From: Variovorax sp. UMC13
GTDB taxonomy: Bacteria > Pseudomonadota > Gammaproteobacteria > Burkholderiales > Burkholderiaceae_C
Reading direction: 5' to 3'
Length of the DNA: 64,000 nucleotides
Assembly (NCBI RefSeq): GCF_014170375.1
Contig: NZ_LZZW01000013.1
Span: 62,001 to 126,000 of the forward strand
Shown piece after piece: positions 54,513-61,098 of the stretch. Position 1 is the stretch's first letter; the number at the start of each line of letters is the position of its first letter. The notes under the pieces are model-generated. The model searched no databases, was not told where the DNA came from, and saw nothing but the letters and a program-made list of their open reading frames with translations. The position numbers and the translations under genes are program-made.

Positions 54513-55340
54513 ATGGCCTTCACTTCGCCCACCACATCAAGCGCGTCGGCCGAGCGTCAGGCCGAGGAGCAGCGCCAGATCGCTGCCCTCGCGCCCTGGT
54601 TCCACAATCTGCATCTGCCCAGCGGCGAGCAAACGTTGCCCCAGCATGTTCTGGGCGGCGACTTTCCCAACTTCAAATGGCAGCAGATCCGACGCTGCAT
54701 ACCGGCGGACCTGCACGGTTGGCGCGTGCTGGATGTCGGCTGCAATGCCGGCTTCTACAGCTTTGAACTGGCGCGGCGCGGTGCCTCGGTGCTGGGCATC
54801 GACGTCGATCCGCATTACCTTGCACAGGCGCGGTGGGCGCTCGCGGAGATGGGACTGCAGGACCGGATCGAATTCCGCCAGATGGAGGTGTACGACCTGT
54901 TGCAAAGTGACGAGCGCTTCGATCTCGTATGGTTCATGGGCGTCTTCTATCACCTGCGCTATCCGTTGCTGGCGCTTGATCTCCTGGTCGAACGAACCCG
55001 GCGGCTGCTGATGTTCCAGACACTCACGATGCCCGGGACGCTGGTCCGGCCCGCCACCGCGGACTGCCCGATTGATGATCGGACGCCGTTGCTCGAGTCG
55101 GGATGGCCCAAGATGGCGTTCATCGAGCATCGCCTCGCCGGCGACCCTACCAACTGGTGGGCCGCCAACCATGCGGGAGTGGAGGCCATGATCCGTTCCA
55201 GCGGGTTGCAGGTGTTGGAGCGGCCCGGCCACGAGATGTACCTCTGTGCGCCCGACGGCAGAGACACTGTCGCACGGCACCGTGCGCTGTTCGCGTCGCA
55301 GTTCGCTTCCATTTGCGGCGGCGCTCGTGGCCGCGGCTGA
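54513..55340 (+). CDS. SAM-dependent methyltransferase of the glycan cluster
   Basis: A 275-residue protein with WFHNLHLPSGEQTLPQH, WQQIRRCIPADLHGWRVLD, VGCNAGFYSFELARRGA (motif I), VLGIDVDPHYLAQARWAL, FDLVWFMGVFYHLRYPLLAL and FIEHRLAGDPTNWWAANHAG. The layout resembles CmoB-like methyltransferases and, from memory, the TIGR04290 family associated with glycosyltransferase clusters. It probably methylates a sugar or the finished glycoside. The downstream DUF1003 gene overlaps its end. Confidence 0.88.
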   Translation: MAFTSPTTSSASAERQAEEQRQIAALAPWFHNLHLPSGEQTLPQHVLGGDFPNFKWQQIRRCIPADLHGWRVLDVGCNAGFYSFELARRGASVLGIDVDPHYLAQARWALAEMGLQDRIEFRQMEVYDLLQSDERFDLVWFMGVFYHLRYPLLALDLLVERTRRLLMFQTLTMPGTLVRPATADCPIDDRTPLLESGWPKMAFIEHRLAGDPTNWWAANHAGVEAMIRSSGLQVLERPGHEMYLCAPDGRDTVARHRALFASQFASICGGARGRG

Positions 55341-55875
55341 AAGCGCCCGGGGCGCCCACGGCGGTGGTGTCACACCCATCGTCGAGCGCAACATTGCTGC
55401 ACTGGTGGAACGCCGCAGGCAGGACTACGATGCCACCTCCGCGCACGACAAGATCGCCGATGTGGTGACCGGCTTCGCAGGCAGCCTGAAGTTCGTCTAT
55501 CTGCACCTGGTGATCTATGGCGCGTGGATCGTGATCAATCTGGGGTGGGTGCCGGGCGTCACGCGTTTCGATCCCACATTTGTCGTGCTGGCGATGGTGG
55601 CCTCGGTCGAGGCCATCTTCATTTCGACTTTCGTGCTGGTAAGCCAGAACCGCATGGCCGCGCAGTCCGAGCGACGCGCCGAACTCGACCTGCAGATCAG
55701 CCTGCTGAGCGAGCACGAGATCACCCGACTCATCGAACTGGTCACCGAGATGGGGCAGCGCATGGGCGTCGAGGCCGCGGACCGCCGCGAGCTTCAGGAA
55801 CTGGCGGCCGAGGTACAACCCGAGGCCGTGCTCGATCGGCTCAAAGCGTCCGAGAGCGGGCGTGCCGGCGGGTGA
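55327..55875 (+). CDS. DUF1003 membrane protein
   Basis: The GTG at 55327, inside the end of the previous gene, is the likeliest start; the frame is open earlier. The 182-residue protein has IAALVERRRQDYDATSAHDK, IADVVTGFAGSLKFVYLHLV, YGAWIVINLGWVPGVTRFDP (helix 1), FVVLAMVASVEAIFISTFVL (helix 2) and SQNRMAAQSERRAELDLQIS, the whole DUF1003 pattern. An inner membrane protein of unknown role, with a cytoplasmic helical tail. Confidence 0.9.
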   Translation: MAAAESARGAHGGGVTPIVERNIAALVERRRQDYDATSAHDKIADVVTGFAGSLKFVYLHLVIYGAWIVINLGWVPGVTRFDPTFVVLAMVASVEAIFISTFVLVSQNRMAAQSERRAELDLQISLLSEHEITRLIELVTEMGQRMGVEAADRRELQELAAEVQPEAVLDRLKASESGRAGG

Positions 55876-55976
55876 CGCCCTGAGTGTCGAACATGGCTGA
55901 CGTGCAATTGCTTGGTGGCCGACAGCAACATGCCAGCGGCTGCATGACCTTCTGATTTTTCAATCAGGAGCATGCC

Positions 55977-56231
55977 ATGAGCCCATCCGATCCATCGCGC
56001 GACGGCGCCGCGTCAACCAGCGCCCCTTTCCCGTTCCCCACTGCCGAGCGCCACGATGCGGCTCCCGAGCGAGGTGCAGACCTCCTGAGCGAACCACCGA
56101 GCGAAGACGCGATCGACCATGGCATCGAGGAGACTTTTCCTGCCAGTGACCCAGTATCAGTGAGTGTGACCAGGGCCGTGCCCAAGGGAGGCGCGGTTCA
56201 GGGGGATGAGGTGGCGCAGAACAGGCGTTGA
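55977..56231 (+). CDS. Small acidic conserved protein
   Basis: AGGAG lies seven bases before the ATG. The 84-residue disordered-looking protein contains DAIDHGIEETFPASDPVSVS, a signature of a small conserved protein type often annotated only as hypothetical in proteobacteria. Function unknown. No clear sigma-54 motif upstream. Confidence 0.75.
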   Translation: MSPSDPSRDGAASTSAPFPFPTAERHDAAPERGADLLSEPPSEDAIDHGIEETFPASDPVSVSVTRAVPKGGAVQGDEVAQNRR

Positions 56232-56271
56232 GTAGCTAGGGCGCAGCGTGCGTTTGTAGTGCCGGCCGCCG

Positions 56272-56309
56272 GGCGTGCCCGGGTGCCGGCAGGCGCCCGG
56301 GGGCACGCC
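56272..56309. repeat. Long interrupted inverted repeat
   Basis: GGCGTGCCC (56272-56280) pairs perfectly with GGGCACGCC (56301-56309). Inside, GGGTGCC pairs with GGCGCCC across a GGCA loop, with one GT pair and a two-base bulge. There is no T-run, so it is a poor terminator. The right arm contains the -24 element of the hemerythrin promoter. Confidence 0.75.
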
Positions 56310-56315
56310 GTTTGC
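56302..56315 (+). promoter_or_regulatory. Sigma-54 promoter (-24/-12) for the hemerythrin operon
   Basis: Plus strand GGCACGCCGTTTGC, matching the full GGCACG-N4-TTGC consensus. Predicted start near 56327, 58 bases before the ATG at 56385. Confidence 0.75.
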
Positions 56316-56384
56316 CCAGCGAAAGTCAGCCGCAGGCCCCGGGGCCGCGGCGGACTCCCTGCGATTTGAAACGAGGAAATTGAG

Positions 56385-56987
56385 ATGTCCCGATTCACCG
56401 ACTCTTTGTTCCCCAGCGCGATCAACCTGATACGGCTGGACCATACGCACGTCCTCGCGACCTTCCACCAGTACGAGGTGGACTCGCGACCGACCGTGAA
56501 GCGCGGCCTCGTGAACACGGCCTGCACGGCGTTGGAGGTGCATGCGCAGCTCGAGGAGGAGATCTTCTACCCCGCGGTGCGCGCGGTCGCCGACAACGAG
56601 GCGATCCGCAAAAGCGTGCCCGAGCACGACGAAATGCGGCGCCTGATAGGCCGTTTGCGCGCCATGGAGCCGACCGACGCCGAGTACGACAGCGTGTTCA
56701 TGGAACTGATGCGCGACGTGCTTCACCACGTGGCCGATGAGGAGACGGTGTTGCTGCCCGAGGCAGAGCGGCTGATTCCCGATCGGCTGAACGAACTGGG
56801 TGCCGCGATGACGCGCCGTCGACTCGAACTCGTCGTGCCTCGCAGCGGCGAGATTGCGGGCAACATGGCGCGCGCAATGCCGGGAAGTACCGTGGCCTTG
56901 CTCGGCGTGGCCGTGTCCGGCGCGTGCTTGGCCGCATGGTTCGGCAAACGGTCGCGGCGCTCGTGGCAAATCCGGAGCGGAACGTGA
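56385..56987 (+). CDS. Hemerythrin HHE-domain protein
   Basis: A 200-residue protein with iron-ligand type motifs LDHTHVLATFHQY, HAQLEEEIFYP, HDEMRRLI and LMRDVLHHVADEETVLLP, the H-HxxxE-H-HxxxE/D set of bacterial hemerythrin-like proteins. The C-terminus adds a hydrophobic segment (GSTVALLGVAVSGACLAAWF), suggesting membrane attachment. Such proteins bind oxygen, iron or NO and are linked to stress. The following zinc-finger gene starts inside its stop codon, so the two form an operon. Confidence 0.9.
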   Translation: MSRFTDSLFPSAINLIRLDHTHVLATFHQYEVDSRPTVKRGLVNTACTALEVHAQLEEEIFYPAVRAVADNEAIRKSVPEHDEMRRLIGRLRAMEPTDAEYDSVFMELMRDVLHHVADEETVLLPEAERLIPDRLNELGAAMTRRRLELVVPRSGEIAGNMARAMPGSTVALLGVAVSGACLAAWFGKRSRRSWQIRSGT

Positions 56988-57247
56988 ATACCGCCTCTGA
57001 TTGTGGGGACTCGCCTGACAGCGCCACGGCCGTCCCCCTGGAGTCGGTCGCGGGGGAGGAAGATCCCGGCGCCTCCGTCGAGCCTGCCGGGCCCGGGGCC
57101 GGGTCCGGCGACGAGGTGCGGCCCGGGAGCCCCGGTGCCCGCGAAGGACCTTGCCGCGAGTGCGGTGGTCGCGGAACCACCGATGCCGGGCAGATTTGCC
57201 CCTCCTGTCTTGGCTCCGGGCGCATGACGGCGGGCGCCAGCGCCTGA
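56984..57247 (+). CDS. Small CXXCXGXG (DnaJ-like) zinc-finger protein
   Basis: A GTG start overlapping the hemerythrin stop, preceded by GGAG. The 87-residue product has a D/G/P/A-rich first half and CRECGGRGTT with CPSCLGSGRM at the end, the same layout as the product of 20775-20963. It is thus expressed from the hemerythrin sigma-54 promoter. No J-domain is present, so it is not a DnaJ protein itself; a small zinc-binding or chaperone-adaptor role is possible. Confidence 0.75.
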   Translation: MNTASDCGDSPDSATAVPLESVAGEEDPGASVEPAGPGAGSGDEVRPGSPGAREGPCRECGGRGTTDAGQICPSCLGSGRMTAGASA

Positions 57248-57289
57248 GAGTTTTTTTCTTTGTTCACCAGAAACCGAAAGGAAGTGTCC

Positions 57290-57910
57290 ATGCTTATGAG
57301 ATCTTTTCGTCAGACGACCGGGGCTCGCACGCCGGTGCGGACCATTGCTGCAGCGCTTGCGGCAGTTTTTGCGATGCAATTGGCCGTGGCGCAGACGACG
57401 GGTGCGCAAGCACCGCCAGGTGCCTTGTCGAAGAGCGGCTCTTCGAACGATGGCAGGTCCGCCTCACAGCTGCAGCGCGCGGACGAGGGCATGCTGCGCG
57501 ACATCGCCCGGGCCAACTTGGCCGAAATAGAGACCGGCCGTATTGCGCTGGACAAGTCAAAGGACGACCAAGTGCGCAAATTCGCGCAGCAGATGATCGA
57601 CGACCACACGAATGCCATGACGCAGGTGCAGCAACTGGCTCAGGCCAAGAACGTGACGCTGCCCGACGGCCCCGACATGAAGCACAAGACCGTGGCGACT
57701 GCACTGAAGGCACTCAGCGGTGACACCTTCGACAAGCAATACATGTCGCAGGCCGGGGTAGGCGACCACAAGCGCACCCACGACCTGCTTCAAAAGACGC
57801 AGCGCAACGCCAAGGATGCGGATCTGAAGGCACTCGCCTCCAAGATGCTTCCTGTGGTGCATGGCCACCTGACCGAAGCAGAACAGATCGCTTCTTCCCG
57901 CAAGCGCTGA
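57290..57910 (+). CDS. DUF4142 exported protein
   Basis: Start at 57290 follows AAAGGAAG. A signal peptide (RTIAAALAAVFAMQLAVAQ) precedes a Q/A/S-rich linker and a ferritin-like four-helix domain with DEGMLRDIARANLAEIETGR, ALDKSKDDQVRKFAQQMIDD, HTNAMTQVQQLAQAKNV and LLQKTQRNAKDADLKALASK. This is the DUF4142 family of periplasmic proteins, often near stress genes; biochemical role not established. It is 42 bases after the zinc-finger gene and probably in the same operon. Confidence 0.9.
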   Translation: MLMRSFRQTTGARTPVRTIAAALAAVFAMQLAVAQTTGAQAPPGALSKSGSSNDGRSASQLQRADEGMLRDIARANLAEIETGRIALDKSKDDQVRKFAQQMIDDHTNAMTQVQQLAQAKNVTLPDGPDMKHKTVATALKALSGDTFDKQYMSQAGVGDHKRTHDLLQKTQRNAKDADLKALASKMLPVVHGHLTEAEQIASSRKR

Positions 57911-58040
57911 CGTTCGGCGCTCGCAGGAGGGCGCAGTGCCTGCCAGAGGGCAGGCAACCTGCGGGCGATCCCGTATCGCAGGCGCACAACCTGGAGAGGG
58001 GGCCCGCCTTGCGCAGCGCACGGATCGGGCCCGCCGCCGG

Positions 58041-58283
58041 CTATCGGACCCGAAGCGCGAGAGCGTTCGCCGCTTCGCCTTCATGACGCGCGGACCGAAG
58101 GCTCTGGCTCTTGAGCCCCGCCAGTCGCGCTTCCTGCGCGTCGAATTCGTGCGCAGAGCCCTGGGCGTGGGCCGCGCGACCACCAGCGCGCGCGATCTCG
58201 CGAACACGCTGTGGATCCATTCCGGCGAACCCGCGCCGTGAGCGACGCACCGGGTCCTTCGGATCGTCGGGAGAAGGTGTCAT
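58041..58283 (-). CDS. KGG/Con-10-type stress protein
   Basis: Start at 58283 follows GGAAG. The 80-residue protein has RRGFAGMDPQRVREIARAGG and AAHAQGSAHEFDAQEARLAG, the repeated RGF-AxMDP-x-(K/R)GG and HEF-(x)-EA motif of the general stress/KGG (conidiation Con-10-like) family. The usual KGG is ARAGG here. Role in the family is stress-linked but undefined. A sigma-54 motif lies 60 bases upstream, back to back with another facing the LuxR-type gene. Confidence 0.85.
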   Translation of the reverse strand: MTPSPDDPKDPVRRSRRGFAGMDPQRVREIARAGGRAAHAQGSAHEFDAQEARLAGLKSQSLRSARHEGEAANALALRVR

Positions 58284-58341
58284 TTTGGGACTTCCATTGG
58301 TTGAACATGCAAGAGCGGGGCCGCGGCCCGCCAGGCCAGGG

Positions 58342-58355
58342 GCAACCGGGATGCC
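58342..58355 (-). promoter_or_regulatory. Sigma-54 promoter (-24/-12) for the KGG gene
   Basis: Minus strand GGCATCCCGGTTGC, with exact spacing, differing at one base from the DUF378 motif at 62524. Predicted start near 58331, 48 bases before the ATG. Confidence 0.7.
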
Positions 58356-58363
58356 GGCCAACG

Positions 58364-58377
58364 GGCACATGGCTTGC
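58364..58377 (+). promoter_or_regulatory. Sigma-54 promoter (-24/-12) facing the LuxR-type gene
   Basis: Plus strand GGCACATGGCTTGC, with exact spacing. Predicted start near 58389 would give only a 12-base leader to the ATG at 58401, so this one is less certain unless translation starts later. Confidence 0.5.
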
Positions 58378-58400
58378 CCGAGCTGGGCATGGACTCAACA

Positions 58401-59093
58401 ATGACAATTCGGCGCCCGGCCCCCGGCGCTCGGCTCGACGGCCACGCGCGACCCGGGCCGAGCCTCATTTCTGTAGGGGTGGTCGACGACCACCCGATCG
58501 TGCGGGCCGGCATCGTGGATTTCCTTTCCCAGGAGAACGATATTCGCGTGGTCGGGGAGGCGGCAGACGCTGCGGGTGCGCTCGAGATGGTTCGCGCGCA
58601 ACGGTTGAATGTGTTGATGCTCGACCTCGACCTGCCCGGCCGCAGTGGACTGGACATGATCACGATGCTGCGGAGCAAGGCGCCCGATATGGCAGTCCTG
58701 ATCTTCACCGGGTACCCCGCCGAGCGCTATGCGGTGAAGCTTCTGCAGCAGGGTGCGAAGGCGTATCTGCAGAAGACCTGCGAGCTGGCGGAGTTGCTCG
58801 CGGCGATTCGTTCGCTGGGCGCCGGCAGGCGTCACCTCAGCCCGGGCATCGCGGAACTGCTGGCACTTCAGTTCGACCCCCAGGCCCGACAGCCGCATGC
58901 CGGATTGACCGACCGCGAACTTCAGGTGTTGCTCAAGCTCGCGCGAGGCGTTCGCACGGAGAAGATCGCCGACCACCTCGCGCTCTCGGTCAAGACCGTG
59001 AGCACCTACCGGTCGCGGCTGTTGAGCAAGCTCGAACTCGGCTCCAACAACGATCTCACCTACTACGCGCTCAAGCACCAGTTGCTCGAGTGA
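58401..59093 (+). CDS. LuxR/FixJ-family response regulator
   Basis: A 230-residue regulator. The receiver domain holds SVGVVDDHPIVRAGI (acidic pair), LNVLMLDLDLPGRSGLDMI (phospho-Asp), VLIFTGYP and AYLQKTCELAEL (Lys). The HTH domain has LTDRELQVLLKLARGVRTEK, IADHLALSVKTVSTYRSRLL. The start is uncertain; ATGs at 58389 and 58401 compete and neither has a good ribosome site. It may act with the kinase fragments and NtrC-type regulator downstream, but no cognate kinase is certain. Confidence 0.9.
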   Translation: MTIRRPAPGARLDGHARPGPSLISVGVVDDHPIVRAGIVDFLSQENDIRVVGEAADAAGALEMVRAQRLNVLMLDLDLPGRSGLDMITMLRSKAPDMAVLIFTGYPAERYAVKLLQQGAKAYLQKTCELAELLAAIRSLGAGRRHLSPGIAELLALQFDPQARQPHAGLTDRELQVLLKLARGVRTEKIADHLALSVKTVSTYRSRLLSKLELGSNNDLTYYALKHQLLE

Positions 59094-59117
59094 AAGCGTT
59101 GGCGCGGGCTGCGGCGC

Positions 59118-60533
59118 TCAGGGCGCGCGACGCCGCTCCACAGGGTCGATGTTCAAGCCTTGCCGGTACTTGGTCACTGTGCGCCTCGCGATGCGAAAGC
59201 CTTGCCGCGCGAGTTCGCGTGCCAGGTCGGCATCGCTCCACGGCGCGCCAGGTCGCTCGGCTTCGATCAGCTCCCGGATCAGGGCCTGGAGGGCCACGGG
59301 CGCACTGGCGCCCCCTCCGACATGCACCATGCCGCGCGAGAAGAAATGGTGCAACTCGAAGACCCCGTGCGGCGTGGCCAAGTACTTGTGGTGCACTGCG
59401 CGCGAGACGGTCGACGGGTGAACGCCGACTTCCTCCGCGACCTCCCGCAGGCCAAGGGGCTTCATCGCCAGATGACCATACTCCAGAAAGAGTTTTTGGC
59501 GAGCCACAATGGCGTTCGCAATGTCGAGGATCGTGGAGACCCGCTGCGTCGCGTTCTGCACTGTCCAGCGCGCCTGGTCCAAGCAGGCCTTCATCGCGGT
59601 GTCGCCGCTTTGCCGGTGCTGCTCGAACAGGTCGGCATAGGACTGATGCACGCGCACGCGCGGCAGGGCGCCACCATTGAGCGCAGTTTTCCAGATGCCC
59701 CGCACCTTGCGCACCACCACATCGGGCGTGATGGCGCGCGCCTCCGTGTCGCTGTAGCGCGCGCCAGGACGCGGGTCGAGCTTGAGGATGCAATCGACTG
59801 CGCGCTGCGTGTCCGCCTCGCTGGCCCCAGCCTGGTCTGCCAGCCGCTGAAGTTTGCGCGTCGCCAGCAGTTCAAGGTGCTCGCCGACGACGCGTTGGGC
59901 CAGGGCTCGCAGGTTTGCATCGGGAAGGCTGCGCAACTGCAACGACAGGCACTCGGCCACGCTGCGCGCGGCGACGCCCGGCGGATCGAAGGATTGCACG
60001 CGGCAAAGCGCCGTTCGCAGCTCGTCGCCACAGTCACCGCAGTCTTGCGCCAACGCTGCGGCGATTTCGTCTAGCGACAGGCGCAAGTAGCCGTCGTCGT
60101 CCAGCGCCTCGATCACGGCCTCGGCCAGGAAGCGTTCCTCGGCAGCCAGCCGAAGCACCCCCAGTTGCGTGTGCAGATGGGCTCGCAGGCTGGTGCGCAC
60201 CGGTGCTTGCTGAAGCATGTCGAAACTGTCGTCGTGCGACAGGCGCTGCGTCGCTGCAGGCTCGTTGCTGGCCATTCGGTCGAGGCCGTGCGCCCACTCC
60301 AGCTCCGCTTCGCCAGCGGCCTGCGCTTGGGCCTCCGCCGCCATGGCCGCCGCACCGGGCTCCTCGCCCGCCTCTGGGGGTTCCACGTCGAGGAAAGGGT
60401 TGGACAGCGCCGCCTCCTGCAGCGCTTGCGCATAGTCCAGCGTGGACATCTGGAGCAGCCGTACAGCCTGCTGAAGACGCGGAGAGAAAGTTGTTGTTTG
60501 CGCAAGTCTGGCTTGCAAGCCGATGGTTGTCAT
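59118..60533 (-). CDS. rpoN: RNA polymerase sigma-54 factor (RpoN paralogue)
   Basis: Start at 60533 follows GGAGG and leaves room for the promoter at 60569. The 471-residue protein has region I (MTTIGLQARLAQTTTFSPRL, QQAVRLLQMSTLDYAQ), the core binding domain (VQSFDPPGVAARSVAECLSL, LKLDPRPGARY), the HTH (EEVGVHPSTVSRAVHHKYL) and an RpoN box ARRTVTKYR (usual ARRTVAKYR). The neighbours differ from the usual rpoN-hpf-lptB locus, so this is likely a second copy. It directs transcription from -24/-12 promoters, which are frequent in this window. Confidence 0.95.
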   Translation of the reverse strand: MTTIGLQARLAQTTTFSPRLQQAVRLLQMSTLDYAQALQEAALSNPFLDVEPPEAGEEPGAAAMAAEAQAQAAGEAELEWAHGLDRMASNEPAATQRLSHDDSFDMLQQAPVRTSLRAHLHTQLGVLRLAAEERFLAEAVIEALDDDGYLRLSLDEIAAALAQDCGDCGDELRTALCRVQSFDPPGVAARSVAECLSLQLRSLPDANLRALAQRVVGEHLELLATRKLQRLADQAGASEADTQRAVDCILKLDPRPGARYSDTEARAITPDVVVRKVRGIWKTALNGGALPRVRVHQSYADLFEQHRQSGDTAMKACLDQARWTVQNATQRVSTILDIANAIVARQKLFLEYGHLAMKPLGLREVAEEVGVHPSTVSRAVHHKYLATPHGVFELHHFFSRGMVHVGGGASAPVALQALIRELIEAERPGAPWSDADLARELARQGFRIARRTVTKYRQGLNIDPVERRRAP

Positions 60534-60568
60534 GAAGCCTCCACCGCCCGATGCGGTCTTGCGGCGCT

Positions 60569-60582
60569 GCAATGAACGTGCC
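60569..60582 (-). promoter_or_regulatory. Sigma-54 promoter (-24/-12) for the rpoN paralogue
   Basis: Minus strand TGGCACGTTCATTGCA (16 bases, 60568-60583) is a perfect match to the consensus TGGCACG-N4-TTGCA. Predicted start near 60558, 25 bases before the ATG. It implies positive autoregulation or control by another RpoN copy. Confidence 0.85.
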
Positions 60583-60698
60583 ATGGAAAAAACACCATAA
60601 AACGCTATTTCTGCGCACAATGTGTCTATGTTTGAATCGCTTTCGGCCAGGTTTGCGGTAAATGTTGCGGCGGCGCCGGGTGAGCCCAGTCACCGGTC

Positions 60699-60980
60699 AT
60701 GCCGTTGCTTATGAACCGCGCTGGAACACCGAGGCCCAGTCAGGTCGAAGGCGCGGTAGCGGAGGCGCCCGGCCCTGCGCTGCACGATTTCCTGGAACAA
60801 CTGGATCACGACCTGCGCACGCCGCTTGGAACAATGGTGGCGGCGCTGGAGTTGTTGCGCCACGAGCCGGCCGGCACTCCGCTGCATGCCGAGTCAATCG
60901 ATGTGCTCGAGCGTCAACTTGGGCGCCTGCTTTCACTGACAGACGGCCTGCGCAAATTCTCACGAACGCTCAGCGACTGA
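60699..60980 (+). CDS. Stand-alone HisKA (dimerisation/phosphoacceptor) domain protein
   Basis: A 93-residue protein with HDFLEQLDHDLRTPLGTMVA (H-box, phosphoacceptor His in LDHDLRTP) and a second helix VLERQLGRLLSLTDGLRKFS, ending at residue 93 with a stop. There is no ATPase domain here, nor in the next frame. It could be a phosphotransfer protein, a regulatory subunit or a remnant of a kinase. It lies 118 bases before the NtrC-type gene start and points in the same direction. Confidence 0.75.
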   Translation: MPLLMNRAGTPRPSQVEGAVAEAPGPALHDFLEQLDHDLRTPLGTMVAALELLRHEPAGTPLHAESIDVLERQLGRLLSLTDGLRKFSRTLSD

Positions 60981-61098
60981 GTCGGCATCCTTTCGGTCGG
61001 CCGTCAGGACCATGTCACGGAGAAATCCACCGGCGGCGCAGAGGAACGAACAATCTGAACATTCCAACGACGAGACACGTCAGCAGCGAGGGGGCAGC

